Shown here: piece by piece, positions 1 through 7,319 of the stretch
Layout: every line of letters begins with the position of its first letter
Numbering within the stretch: the stretch's first letter is position 1
Assembly (NCBI RefSeq): GCF_008727795.1
Contig: NZ_CP044222.1
Span: 868,001 to 932,000, forward strand
Direction of reading: 5' to 3'
Source: Nitrincola iocasae
GTDB lineage: Bacteria; Pseudomonadota; Gammaproteobacteria; Pseudomonadales; Balneatricaceae
DNA length: 64,000 nt
Made by a program: the position numbers and the translations under genes
The notes under the pieces: model-generated
What the model was told of the DNA's origin: nothing
Database searches by the model: none
What the model saw: the letters and a program-made list of their open reading frames with translations, nothing else

Positions 1-2
1 CG

Positions 3-203
3 ATTTTTGATTATACAAGCCCGGCAATCAATACAGATGTATTCCCTAACATACCTACCTCATCTGAATATTGGACGTCTTCACCAGATTCCTATGGATA
101 CGGAGGGGCATGGTATGTCTCATTTATTGGTGGAATGGTGTGGCAGGAAGGCCCGAGTACACAGCGTAAATTTGTACGGCTGGTATCAATGGCTGAAGAG
201 TAA
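3..203 (+). CDS. C-terminal fragment of a DUF1566 (Lcl_C) domain protein
   Basis: The reading frame is open from the window edge (first full codon at base 3) to a TAA at 201-203, giving 66 residues with no start, so the gene begins outside the window. The translation contains VFPNIPTSSEYWTSSP, then AWYVSFIGG and finally FVRLV, which is the usual C-terminal pattern of DUF1566/Lcl_C domains (a lectin-like fold of extracellular or lipoprotein proteins whose ligand is mostly unknown). A competing open frame at 7-219 starts with ATT-type context and has no family resemblance, so it is treated as a shadow. Function is not assignable beyond the domain. The stretch is more AT-rich than the genes from 0.8 kb onward, which would fit an accessory gene. 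The domain call is by motif recognition only. Confidence 0.75.
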   Translation: MFDYTSPAINTDVFPNIPTSSEYWTSSPDSYGYGGAWYVSFIGGMVWQEGPSTQRKFVRLVSMAEE

Positions 204-273
204 AGGGGGGAGAATTTAGTTTAATCGTACTATTGATAATGTCGCATAAAATATGTAATCAAAGGAAGGGATT

Positions 274-735
274 ATGCAAGATAAATATACCATTTCAGAT
301 TTGCCTGTAGATATTATGCTACCTGGGTTGAATGGCAAGTCACGTTTTTATACCGTGCTGGGTTGGTTGCAAGTACTATTGTTAATTGTCTGCGTTATTG
401 AGGTGTTAGTTATTATGTTTGGTCCAGATGAAATAATGGTAGATAAAAGAATAGGTGTAACATTTGTTCAGTTTTTTTTGATTTATCCTGGTCCTATTGT
501 GACAGCGTGCTTTATAATTATGTCTATTTTGCAGTTGGCTCAAAGTCAGCGCGCAGAGAAACTCATGAAACAGTTTAATGAGTCCTTACATAGTCAATTG
601 GAGATAATAGACGATGAAATACCTGAAGGAAAAGAACTGGAGCTCTTGCCATTATTGTCACCCAAAGAGCAAAGTGAATTCCAACTGTTTCGGATTCAAC
701 TTGTTGATGTCTCGGAAAAGCAATTGAATCACTAA
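274..735 (+). CDS. Hypothetical two-TM membrane protein
   Basis: I do not recognise this 153-residue protein. It has two strongly hydrophobic segments, at about residues 27-49 and 62-88, separated by a short charged loop (GPDEIMVDKR). An acidic, soluble C-terminal tail follows, rich in E/Q/L (about 90-153), with an EIIDDEIPEGKELELL stretch. The likely topology is both termini cytoplasmic. The start ATG at 274 is preceded by a purine-rich AAAGGAAGGG. It lies 70 bp after the DUF1566 gene and 112 bp before the L,D-transpeptidase gene, with a strong hairpin in the latter gap, so it may end its own transcript there. Base composition is visibly AT-rich compared with the core genes, which hints at accessory origin. 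Coding status rests on length, the ribosome binding site and the regular TM pattern. Confidence 0.65.
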   Translation: MQDKYTISDLPVDIMLPGLNGKSRFYTVLGWLQVLLLIVCVIEVLVIMFGPDEIMVDKRIGVTFVQFFLIYPGPIVTACFIIMSILQLAQSQRAEKLMKQFNESLHSQLEIIDDEIPEGKELELLPLLSPKEQSEFQLFRIQLVDVSEKQLNH

Positions 736-753
736 GCGTTTTGATACTAGATT

Positions 754-784
754 TGTCGGATTCCAGCCAACGGCTAATCCGACA
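754..784. repeat. REP-like hairpin (TGTCGGATT...AATCCGACA)
   Basis: A 9-bp perfect outer stem (TGTCGGATT at 754-762, AATCCGACA at 776-784) encloses an AGCC/GGCT inner stem with a small two-base bulge. No T-run follows on either strand, so it is a poor intrinsic terminator. The GTCGGATTA/TAATCCGAC type of palindrome is common among REP elements of gammaproteobacteria. Only this one copy was seen in the window, so the REP identity is an inference. It could instead be a processing or termination hairpin for the gene at 274-735. Confidence 0.45.
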
Positions 785-847
785 TCTAAACCATTAAATC
801 GCACTCTCTATTCTTGTCACCCATGTAAAGTTGTAAAGGAAGTCAGC

Positions 848-2278
848 ATGCCGTTGAATGGAGTCGTGATTCGAGCTTTGTGGTTATCCCTGTGTGTAAT
901 GCTTGTAGGCGTGCCTACAGCCATAGCTGACAAACCAGAAGATGTGTATGTACGTGAGTTTTTACGATTGACGCCATCAAGTGTCTGGAATGATGCGCAT
1001 TTTATGCGGCAACTGGACGATCAGTATCAGCAATTACTCTATGACGGCTTGAATCCCGATAGCTATCGGGTAGCACTGCTGGCATCACTTGAAACAGGTG
1101 TGAATGCTGGATGGGAACTCACTGAAGAGCAACGCTATGAAATCGCTGTTAGCTACCTGTTGGCGTTAACCGATTTGCATTATGGCCTGACACGACAAGC
1201 TGACATTGAATCTTATCTTACCTATCCAGAAGGTAAGGAATCAGTGATTGTCGATCAGAACCGAATACTGAATATGGCACTGTCAGGTGTTGATGATCCA
1301 GCGGAGGCTTTCGAGTTGGCTCGGCCTCAGTATCTTCCTTATCAACAGATTAGGGCGGCTTATCAGTTTTCGCTGAAACCGCCATTGTTAATGATCGCAC
1401 TGGATAAAATATCGGCTGAAAACACTTTTTTAGAAACCGATCAGTTATTGATGAGCTGTCCGGTAAGCCCGGTAAAGTCCGTTTCACCTGAAACACTGTC
1501 TGGCGATCAACAGCTGAAAATACAGATAAACCTGGAGCGATTCCGGCGCATGAGCCATAGGGTCACCGATCAGCTATTACTGGTGGATATCGCTGGAGCC
1601 GAATTGGCGTTATATGATGGAGGTTCCCAGCCTGTTGTGCAGCAGTCTTCTCAAATAGGGCGGACGGACCGTCAGACACCGCTGATGTGGAGCGAGATTA
1701 CGCATATCACGGTTAATCCATCCTGGACGGTGCCACCCACCGTTTACCGTGAGGATATGTTACCGCAGATACGTCAAAGCCTGAGTTTTCTGGAAGATAA
1801 TCAGATACAAGTGTTAGATTTCGATGGGCGCCCACTGAATCCCGCTTCAATTAACTGGCGCAACCCCGGGAGTATCCTGTTGCGTCAGGCGCCAGGCACA
1901 CAAAATGAGCTGGGGCGCATTGTGGTGCGTTTTCCGAATAATGAGGCTATTTTTCTGCATGATACCCCCAGCCAAGGTTATTTCAGTCAGAATATGCGCG
2001 CATTGAGTTCAGGCTGTATCAGGCTGCAGGAGGCTCCAGCCTTGGCGCATCAGTTGCTGACTGTAAGCCGTACGGATGCTGCAGACATATTGGAAGCGTT
2101 ATTGAATAGCGGTACCACGCAGGAGTTGTTTTTAGACCAGCCCGTCCCAGTGTTGTTAGCTTACTGGACTGTTGAGGCCGATGCGGAAATGGGGTTGCAT
2201 TTTCGGCCTGATATTTATGGGCTGGATGCTCCGATGCAGAATTTTTTCAAAGATCAGGCGGGGCTTGCGGATAGGTAA
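848..2278 (+). CDS. L,D-transpeptidase, YcbB/LdtD-like, periplasmic
   Basis: This 476-residue protein has a cleavable signal peptide (about residues 1-27, ending near AIA) and a C-terminal YkuD domain. The catalytic motif is HDTP at 371-374 followed by SSGCIRL with the nucleophile Cys390. Enzymes of this family make 3-3 (mDAP-mDAP) cross-links in peptidoglycan in the periplasm. The region before the YkuD domain (about 30-230) resembles the helical scaffold domain of LdtD/YcbB, including the LNPDSYR and LTDLHYGL segments. E. coli LdtD is about 615 residues. This protein is shorter, and I see no peptidoglycan-binding (PG_binding_1) domain inserted between scaffold and catalytic domain. The ATG at 848 has AAAGGAAG upstream. 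Its last 32 bases overlap convergently with the M14 amidase gene. A specific Ldt paralogue name cannot be given. Confidence 0.88.
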   Translation: MPLNGVVIRALWLSLCVMLVGVPTAIADKPEDVYVREFLRLTPSSVWNDAHFMRQLDDQYQQLLYDGLNPDSYRVALLASLETGVNAGWELTEEQRYEIAVSYLLALTDLHYGLTRQADIESYLTYPEGKESVIVDQNRILNMALSGVDDPAEAFELARPQYLPYQQIRAAYQFSLKPPLLMIALDKISAENTFLETDQLLMSCPVSPVKSVSPETLSGDQQLKIQINLERFRRMSHRVTDQLLLVDIAGAELALYDGGSQPVVQQSSQIGRTDRQTPLMWSEITHITVNPSWTVPPTVYREDMLPQIRQSLSFLEDNQIQVLDFDGRPLNPASINWRNPGSILLRQAPGTQNELGRIVVRFPNNEAIFLHDTPSQGYFSQNMRALSSGCIRLQEAPALAHQLLTVSRTDAADILEALLNSGTTQELFLDQPVPVLLAYWTVEADAEMGLHFRPDIYGLDAPMQNFFKDQAGLADR

Positions 2279-3017
2279 TCCCTGCCAAAATGGCTTTGCC
2301 ATACAGTTGCCAGATCTGGCCGGGTTTCAAGAGGTGATCCTGAGAACGCATTTCAAATGTGACGATGGGGATGTGCCGCTCTACACCTGCATAGCTGCCG
2401 TGAGAGCCTGGGCGGGCACCCAGGTTACAGATGGGTAGGTCGGTATGGCGAGCAATGGCTCGACTGACTTGAATGGCGGGACCATCATGATCAATACAGG
2501 CCAGTGGTTGGTGGATGGATAGTATTCTGTCGGGAGGGAAGCTCTTCGTGATATTTACCAGCGTCTGGGATTCAGGCTCTGATAAGGCGCGCATGCCGAA
2601 CTGATGATTATTAATCCGGTTTTGGGTTGGAAAGTTTCGGTTCGGATCCACGCCTCTGGCATTTGCGCGTGTATTGGCGTGCAGGCCATCCGGATTGACA
2701 ATTGGAATCGCAATAACCCGGTGGTGGTAGAACCAGTTATCTGGCAGTTGTTCGAGCTTTTCGATTAACAGCTCCGTCAACGTGGCACTGGCGGGTTCAT
2801 TGCCGTGAATTGCACCATAAACCAGGGTGGTCTGAGGGCCGCAACCGATGCGGGTATAGTGTATAGGCTGGCCGTTAGTTGAGTAGCCAGCAATTCCCTG
2901 CTCGATGCTTTTCGTGTTTTCAGGGCAGATAGGTTTAGACGTGATCAGGCTACATCCTGACAGAACAACAGGAAGCAGTATCAGGCTGAACATGAGCCTG
3001 TATCTGTAAAATAACAT
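2247..3017 (-). CDS. M14-family zinc amidase, MpaA-like, predicted lipoprotein
   Basis: A 256-residue member of the M14 carboxypeptidase family, closest by motif to murein tripeptide amidase MpaA. Zinc ligands are visible as His71 and Glu74 (IHGNEPAS) and His169 (SIHQP). Substrate residues lie in GVDPNRNFP (Asn126, Arg127), and the general base Glu222 is in VTFEM. MpaA removes mDAP from the gamma-D-Glu of recycled murein tripeptides and in E. coli is cytoplasmic. Here the N terminus is a lipoprotein signal: a hydrophobic stretch, then LSGC with the lipidated Cys at 22, so a periplasmic location is inferred. The gene ends inside the 3' end of the L,D-transpeptidase gene (32 bp overlap, opposite strand). 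A short GAGAG precedes the ATG. Exact substrate is unknown. Confidence 0.85.
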   Translation of the reverse strand: MLFYRYRLMFSLILLPVVLSGCSLITSKPICPENTKSIEQGIAGYSTNGQPIHYTRIGCGPQTTLVYGAIHGNEPASATLTELLIEKLEQLPDNWFYHHRVIAIPIVNPDGLHANTRANARGVDPNRNFPTQNRINNHQFGMRALSEPESQTLVNITKSFPPDRILSIHQPLACIDHDGPAIQVSRAIARHTDLPICNLGARPGSHGSYAGVERHIPIVTFEMRSQDHLLKPGQIWQLYGKAILAGITYPQAPPDL

Positions 3018-3042
3018 GAGTGTTACTCTCAGTATTGAAGCA

Positions 3043-3076
3043 TAGACACCAGTCTTAGGGGACAGACTGGTGTCTA
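3043..3076. terminator. Strong 13-bp hairpin between OmpA-like gene and M14 gene
   Basis: TAGACACCAGTCT at 3043-3055 pairs perfectly with AGACTGGTGTCTA at 3064-3076 around an 8-base loop. It lies just downstream of the OmpA-like gene (minus strand) and 26 bp ahead of the amidase start. There is no T-run on either side, so it may be a factor-dependent terminator, an mRNA-stabilising hairpin or a protein-binding palindrome. Confidence 0.45.
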
Positions 3077-3096
3077 CTGCGTGCAGCTAGGATGGC

Positions 3097-3627
3097 TTAT
3101 TCAGAGATAATGAGTTCGACTCTGCGATTAGCTGCCCGACCTTCGGCTGTATTATTGTCAGCTATTGGAGCAGAGGGCCCCATTCCTGTGACTTTAATCC
3201 GTGTCGTCTGCACACCTTGTTGTACTAAATAGTCAGCAACCTGGTGAGCACGATTTTCTGAGAGTATCTGATTGTAGTCTGCATTACCGATATTGTCGGT
3301 ATGGCCAACAACTTCAGCATTCAAAATCGGTTGGGCAATTAACGCGTCGGCAATATCTGTGAGCGCCAGTTGCAGTTCCTGGCTTAAGCTTGCTCCATCA
3401 AAGCTGAAAGCTTGAATATCGGGAAATTCAATCCGCAAGCTGGAGTCACTTTGTTGTAGCATTTGCAGGTGAGGTGAGGTTACCAGGGTCTGTGAAACCT
3501 GGTTAATGGATTCTATTACTTGCGAAGAGCGGTGACCTGACTCTACCTGAGATTGGTTTGCGGCACAGCCTGCCAAGAAAAAACAAGTACAGCCAATAGT
3601 GATTGCTTTTTTTAGATTAAAATCCAT
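3097..3627 (-). CDS. OmpA-family peptidoglycan-associated lipoprotein
   Basis: A 176-residue outer-membrane lipoprotein with a C-terminal OmpA-like domain. The ATG at 3627 is chosen over an upstream in-frame start at 3744. It is preceded by GGAGG at good spacing, and it makes the protein begin with a clean lipoprotein signal: hydrophobic segment then LAGC, lipidated Cys at 21. The OmpA-like domain covers about residues 70-176, with the signature GHTDNIG at 109-115 (Asp111), the ENRAHQV helix (Arg126) and NRRVELI near the end. These residues bind mDAP in the family. It is similar in architecture to Pal/YiaD-type proteins but too short an N-terminal part for a beta-barrel. Neighbouring L,D-transpeptidase and amidase genes support a cell-envelope role. 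Confidence 0.85.
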   Translation of the reverse strand: MDFNLKKAITIGCTCFFLAGCAANQSQVESGHRSSQVIESINQVSQTLVTSPHLQMLQQSDSSLRIEFPDIQAFSFDGASLSQELQLALTDIADALIAQPILNAEVVGHTDNIGNADYNQILSENRAHQVADYLVQQGVQTTRIKVTGMGPSAPIADNNTAEGRAANRRVELIISE

Positions 3628-3742
3628 TTGATCCTCCGAATACTTATTTAAGACGCGTTCCAAATCGCATGCATCCATAGCGTGTGATGGTAAGTGGATT
3701 TGCTGAAAAAATCCACTAAATATAGTGTTACGGACCGCGCAC

Positions 3743-3770
3743 ATAAAAAAGCCCGGACGATGCCGGGCTT
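3743..3770 (-). terminator. Intrinsic terminator of the symporter gene
   Basis: AAGCCCGG at 3749-3756 pairs with CCGGGCTT at 3763-3770 around ACGATG. Read on the minus strand the stem is followed by a run of U (plus-strand AAAAAA at 3745-3750). It sits 25 bp after the stop of the symporter gene. Confidence 0.85.
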
Positions 3771-3794
3771 GAGAGTTCGCTCTGCAGAACTGAT

Positions 3795-5291
3795 TTATTC
3801 AGATTGCTGCTTTTTTAGACGTTCTTCCCAGAAAGTGGCGTTTTTGATGCCCAGTTTTACTGGATCAAAGGTGATAGGACCACCGGTTTTTTGTTGCTCT
3901 TCATAGTCACGCAGTGCCCGCATGGTGGGTTTGGAGACGAAGAAGATCGTCAAAATACCGAGAATGTTAATCCAAGCCATCAGGCCGACGCCGACATCAC
4001 CTAGACCCCAGATGTATCCGGCAGTGTTGACGGTGCCATAGGCCACCATAAACATGATCACCAGCTTGACGATAGTCAGTGGGATGTCTAATTTCAGCGC
4101 ACGACGCAAGTAAGCCACATTGGTTTCGGCAATGTAGTAGTAAGCCAGAATGGTGGTGAAGGCAAAGAAAAACAGTGCCAAACCAACAAAGACAGGGCCT
4201 ACGCCACCGAATACACTCTGCAGTGCCAGTTGTGTAAAGGCAGGTGAGCCAATTTCAGTACCGGCTGCAACGTTCTGAACGATGAACTGACCCGCTTCCA
4301 GAGAGCCCTGCACATTGTACTGTTGGGTGATCAGGATCATTAGCGCAGTGGCTGTGCAGATAAACAGCGTATCGACATATACCGAGAAGGCTTGTACCAG
4401 ACCCTGCTGAGCTGGGTGCTCCACTTCCGCTGCTGCAGCTGCATGAGGGCCTGTACCCTGACCTGCTTCGTTGGAGTAGATGCCGCGTTTTACACCCCAA
4501 CCTATAGCTGCACCAAAACCTGCTTGGGCGGTAAAGGCGTCAGAGAGTATCAGTCCAAATACTCCAGGTACTTTATCCAGGTTGAGGAAGATAATGATCA
4601 TCGCCATGATGATGTAGCCCAGTGCCATAAAAGGTACGACAAACTGAGTAAAGTGTGCGATGCGCTTGATGCCACCAAAGATAATGAAGGCCAGCACGAT
4701 GAGAATAATTGCCAGTGCAATCAGTTTGGTGCTGCCGACTTCGCCAAAGCTGCTGGACACTATCTGCCCTTCACCAAAGACTTGTGTAACGGCGTTACCG
4801 ACCGCATTCGCCTGGATACCCGGCAGGAAGACACCGCAGGCAATAATGGATGAAATGGCAAAGAGTATACCTAGCCATTTCCAGCCCAGGCAGCGTTCAA
4901 AGTAGTAAGCCGGACCACCGCGGTACTGGCCATTATCATTAACTTTATAGATCTGGCCCAGTGTTGATTCGGCATAGGCGGTACTTGCGCCCAGAAAGGC
5001 AACGACCCACATCCAGAAAATAGCACCAGGACCACCAAAGCCTATAGCAGCAGCAACACCGGCAATGTTACCGACCCCTACGCGGCCGGATAGTGACACG
5101 GCCAGTGCCTGAAATGAAGAGATACCTTTGTCAGACTCATTGGAGTTAAACAGTAGCCGCCACATCTCTTTGAAATGGCGTACCTGCGCAAATCGCGTCA
5201 GAATGGAATAAAAAAGGCCTGCACCAAGGCACAGAAAGATCAGAGCATCGCTCCAGATAAAACCGTTAAGCGTATTAACCAGTGTTTCCAT
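3795..5291 (-). CDS. Alanine/glycine:cation symporter (AGCS family)
   Basis: A 498-residue inner-membrane transporter of the alanine or glycine:cation symporter family (Na_Ala_symp), which imports D/L-alanine or glycine with Na+ or H+. Characteristic stretches are SLSGRVGVGNIAGVAAAI near residue 66, the GGPGAIFWMWVVAFLG segment, RGGPAYYFERCLG, and the signature GWGVKRGIYSNEAGQGTGPHAAAAA. About ten to eleven TM helices are apparent, and the length matches the family (450-550). The gene is alone, ends at an intrinsic terminator and has a 350-bp AT-rich upstream region. The start at 5291 gives METLVNTLNGFIWS, a normal family N terminus, with only a weak GGAAT ribosome-binding sequence. Substrate preference and coupling ion cannot be told from the sequence. 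Confidence 0.92.
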   Translation of the reverse strand: METLVNTLNGFIWSDALIFLCLGAGLFYSILTRFAQVRHFKEMWRLLFNSNESDKGISSFQALAVSLSGRVGVGNIAGVAAAIGFGGPGAIFWMWVVAFLGASTAYAESTLGQIYKVNDNGQYRGGPAYYFERCLGWKWLGILFAISSIIACGVFLPGIQANAVGNAVTQVFGEGQIVSSSFGEVGSTKLIALAIILIVLAFIIFGGIKRIAHFTQFVVPFMALGYIIMAMIIIFLNLDKVPGVFGLILSDAFTAQAGFGAAIGWGVKRGIYSNEAGQGTGPHAAAAAEVEHPAQQGLVQAFSVYVDTLFICTATALMILITQQYNVQGSLEAGQFIVQNVAAGTEIGSPAFTQLALQSVFGGVGPVFVGLALFFFAFTTILAYYYIAETNVAYLRRALKLDIPLTIVKLVIMFMVAYGTVNTAGYIWGLGDVGVGLMAWINILGILTIFFVSKPTMRALRDYEEQQKTGGPITFDPVKLGIKNATFWEERLKKQQSE

Positions 5292-5641
5292 GATGAGATT
5301 CCGGTTCGTTATTGTTGTTAGCCTCTGCCGATGCGCATGAAGTTATAGCCTTGCGCTTTTCTTATAACTATTAGGCTTCGGCACTAAGGGAGGGTATTCT
5401 GCAGTAACAAAAAGCTAATATCTATCTATGTGGTAGTGTTTAACTTCGAAATACTCAATTATTTAAGTTAATAAATCTATTATAAATTTATTTTCAGATA
5501 TAATTTCTGCTGCTAATTATAATTCATTGAAATTAAATATTTTTTGTATTTTGGGATGGCTTGGTGCGGAAGTTGAGATAGGTAGAGAAGTGCTGGGAGG
5601 AAAAGCCGGTTGAGAACGGCTTTTCCAGTTAGAAGGCTTGC
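5292..5641. other. Intergenic region between symporter gene and glcG
   Basis: These 350 bp separate two minus-strand genes. The middle (about 5400-5545) is very AT-rich with several TATAAT-like words on both strands and probably contains the symporter promoter, but no -35/-10 pair stands out. The right end carries the terminator hairpin of the glc operon. No gene was seen. Confidence 0.6.
5599..5626 (-). terminator. Hairpin ending the glcDEFG operon
   Basis: GGAAAAGCCG at 5599-5608 pairs perfectly with CGGCTTTTCC at 5617-5626 around an 8-base loop, 15 bp beyond the glcG stop. The U residues lie inside the stem rather than after it, so strength is uncertain. Confidence 0.6.
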
Positions 5642-6049
5642 TTAGCCCTGCAGTCCAGCTACACCGGCTTTGGCAACCTGGGCATCCTGATCGGGTTTTA
5701 CCCCGGAAACCCCCACGGCTGCTATGACCTGTCCTTCTTGAATCACCGGCACACCACCTTCTAAGGTGGCGCTGATGACGGGTGCTGACAGAAAGGCATT
5801 GCGACCGCCATTAATCATATCTTCATAAATTTTGGTTTCACGCCGACCCAATGCAGCGGTACGTGCTTTTTCGACGGCGATATAGGCACCGACTGGTGCG
5901 CAGTCTTCCATACGCTGCATAGACAGCAGGTGACCCCCGTCATCAACAACGGCGACAGCCACAGCCCAGCCATTTTGTTTGGCTTCGATGAGGGCAGCGT
6001 CGATCAATTGGTTGGCTTCTGACAGTGTAAGTGCCTGTTTTGTGTACAT
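5642..6049 (-). CDS. glcG: GlcG/HbpS family protein, last gene of glycolate operon
   Basis: A 135-residue protein of the GlcG/HbpS (DUF336, PF03928) family. Recognisable parts are the start LTLSEANQLIDAAL, AVAVVDDGGHLLSMQRMEDC at about 31-50, a KARTAALGR segment, GGVPV and the Gly-rich end IAAVGVSGVKPDQDAQVAKAG. Related proteins bind haem (HbpS) or act in small-molecule metabolism. The role of GlcG in glycolate use is not settled. It is the fourth gene of glcDEFG, 34 bp after glcF, with a GGAGATCACC ribosome-binding context before the ATG, and is followed by a terminator hairpin. The operon position, as in E. coli, supports the symbol. Confidence 0.88.
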   Translation of the reverse strand: MYTKQALTLSEANQLIDAALIEAKQNGWAVAVAVVDDGGHLLSMQRMEDCAPVGAYIAVEKARTAALGRRETKIYEDMINGGRNAFLSAPVISATLEGGVPVIQEGQVIAAVGVSGVKPDQDAQVAKAGVAGLQG

Positions 6050-6083
6050 GGGTGATCTCCTGTAGTATTTTTCTTGTCAATTA

Positions 6084-7301
6084 TTAGTTGAGTGCTTCTT
6101 CAACAATTTCAATCCAGTGACGGACTTCCGTGCGTCCAGCGCCATTGAGATGGGTCTGGCAGCCGATATTGGCGGTGACGATCATATCAGGCTTGCCGCT
6201 TTCCAATGCGTTTAGTTTGTTATCTCTGAGTTGAATGGAAAGCTCGGGTTGGGTGACCGAATAGGTGCCAGCTGAACCACAGCACAAATGGGCATCGGGT
6301 ACAGCGGTCAATGTAAATCCGAGTTGGCGTAATACGCCTTCAACCGCGCCGTTGAGTTTGAGTGCGTGCTGCAGGGTACAGGGACAATGAAACGCCAGTT
6401 TTTGATCACTATTCAGGCGAAGCGTGCCAAGATCTTCATTGGCCAGTATTTCCACCAGGTCCTTGTTCAGCGCGCTGATTTTTTCGGCTTTATCAGCGTA
6501 GGCAGGGTCATCTTTGAGCAGATGGCCATAATCTTTTACAAATGCGCCACAACCGCTGGCTGTCTGAATGATGGCTTCAGCACCGGCTTCGATCATCGGC
6601 CACCAGGCATCAATATTCTGTCGTGCCCGCACCAGTCCGGCTTCATGTGCATTCAGATGGTAGTCCACGGCGCCACAGCAACCCGCCTCTTTGGCCGTTA
6701 TGACCTGAATGCCCAGTTTATCTAAAACACGAGCGGTCGCTGCATTGGTGTTGGGTGACAGTGAAGGTTGAACGCAGCCCTCCAGAATCAGCATTTTTCG
6801 GACCTGTTGATTATCAGGGCGTGGTTTTGCCTTGATGCTGCGTGCCGGGATTTTTTGCTTCAGAGCCGCTGGTAATATTGGCCTGAACAACTGGCCGGTT
6901 TTCATCAATGGGTCAAATATCTGTGGATTAGGGATAACCTTGCGCAAAGCGCTGCGTACCAGTTTCTCACTGAAAGGGCGTCCTACCTTGTCTTCGATAG
7001 CCGCACGACCTATGTCCAGCAGAGCATGGTAATTAACCCCTGATGGGCAGGTGGTTTCACAGTTGCGACAGGTCAGGCAGCGGTCCAGATGAGCCTGGGT
7101 TTCACGGGTGACTTCGCCGCCTTCAAAGAAGCTCTTCATCAGATAGATGCGCCCACGCGGACCATCCAGTTCATCGCCAAGCAGTTGGTAAGTGGGGCAG
7201 GTGGCGGTACAGAAACCACAGTGCACACAACTGCGCAGGATATCTTCAGCCTCTTGGGCGCGGGGCAGTTTCTTAGCGTCTTCAGACAGGTTGGTTTGCA
7301 T
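6084..7301 (-). CDS. glcF: Glycolate oxidase iron-sulfur subunit GlcF
   Basis: A 405-residue subunit of the membrane-associated glycolate dehydrogenase, which oxidises glycolate to glyoxylate and passes electrons to the respiratory chain. Two [4Fe-4S] motifs are complete: Cys25/28/31/35 in CVHCGFCTATCP and Cys75/78/81/85 in CLTCRNCETTCP. Two CCG (heterodisulfide reductase-like) domains follow, seen as EGCVQPSLSP with KEAGCCGAVDYH, and CPCTLQHALKL with HLCCGSAGTY. Length equals E. coli GlcF (407). The gene lies 18 bp downstream of glcE in the same transcript. No damage is visible. Confidence 0.96.
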   Translation of the reverse strand: MQTNLSEDAKKLPRAQEAEDILRSCVHCGFCTATCPTYQLLGDELDGPRGRIYLMKSFFEGGEVTRETQAHLDRCLTCRNCETTCPSGVNYHALLDIGRAAIEDKVGRPFSEKLVRSALRKVIPNPQIFDPLMKTGQLFRPILPAALKQKIPARSIKAKPRPDNQQVRKMLILEGCVQPSLSPNTNAATARVLDKLGIQVITAKEAGCCGAVDYHLNAHEAGLVRARQNIDAWWPMIEAGAEAIIQTASGCGAFVKDYGHLLKDDPAYADKAEKISALNKDLVEILANEDLGTLRLNSDQKLAFHCPCTLQHALKLNGAVEGVLRQLGFTLTAVPDAHLCCGSAGTYSVTQPELSIQLRDNKLNALESGKPDMIVTANIGCQTHLNGAGRTEVRHWIEIVEEALN

Positions 7302-7319
7302 AGTATTTCTCTCTACTGC

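Noticed and set aside
7..219. Longer open frame at the left edge (70 codons)
   Set aside because: It overlaps the frame 3-203 that encodes a clear DUF1566/Lcl_C C terminus. This frame has no family resemblance and no ribosome-binding site.
754..784. Integron attC site
   Set aside because: The palindrome lacks GTTRRRY/RYYYAAC core sites at its ends and no integrase or cassette array is visible, so a REP-like or terminator hairpin is preferred.
4392..4853. 153-codon plus-strand frame opposite the symporter gene
   Set aside because: It is Cys/His-rich shadow translation of a strongly conserved AGCS transporter on the minus strand, with no plausible start signal.
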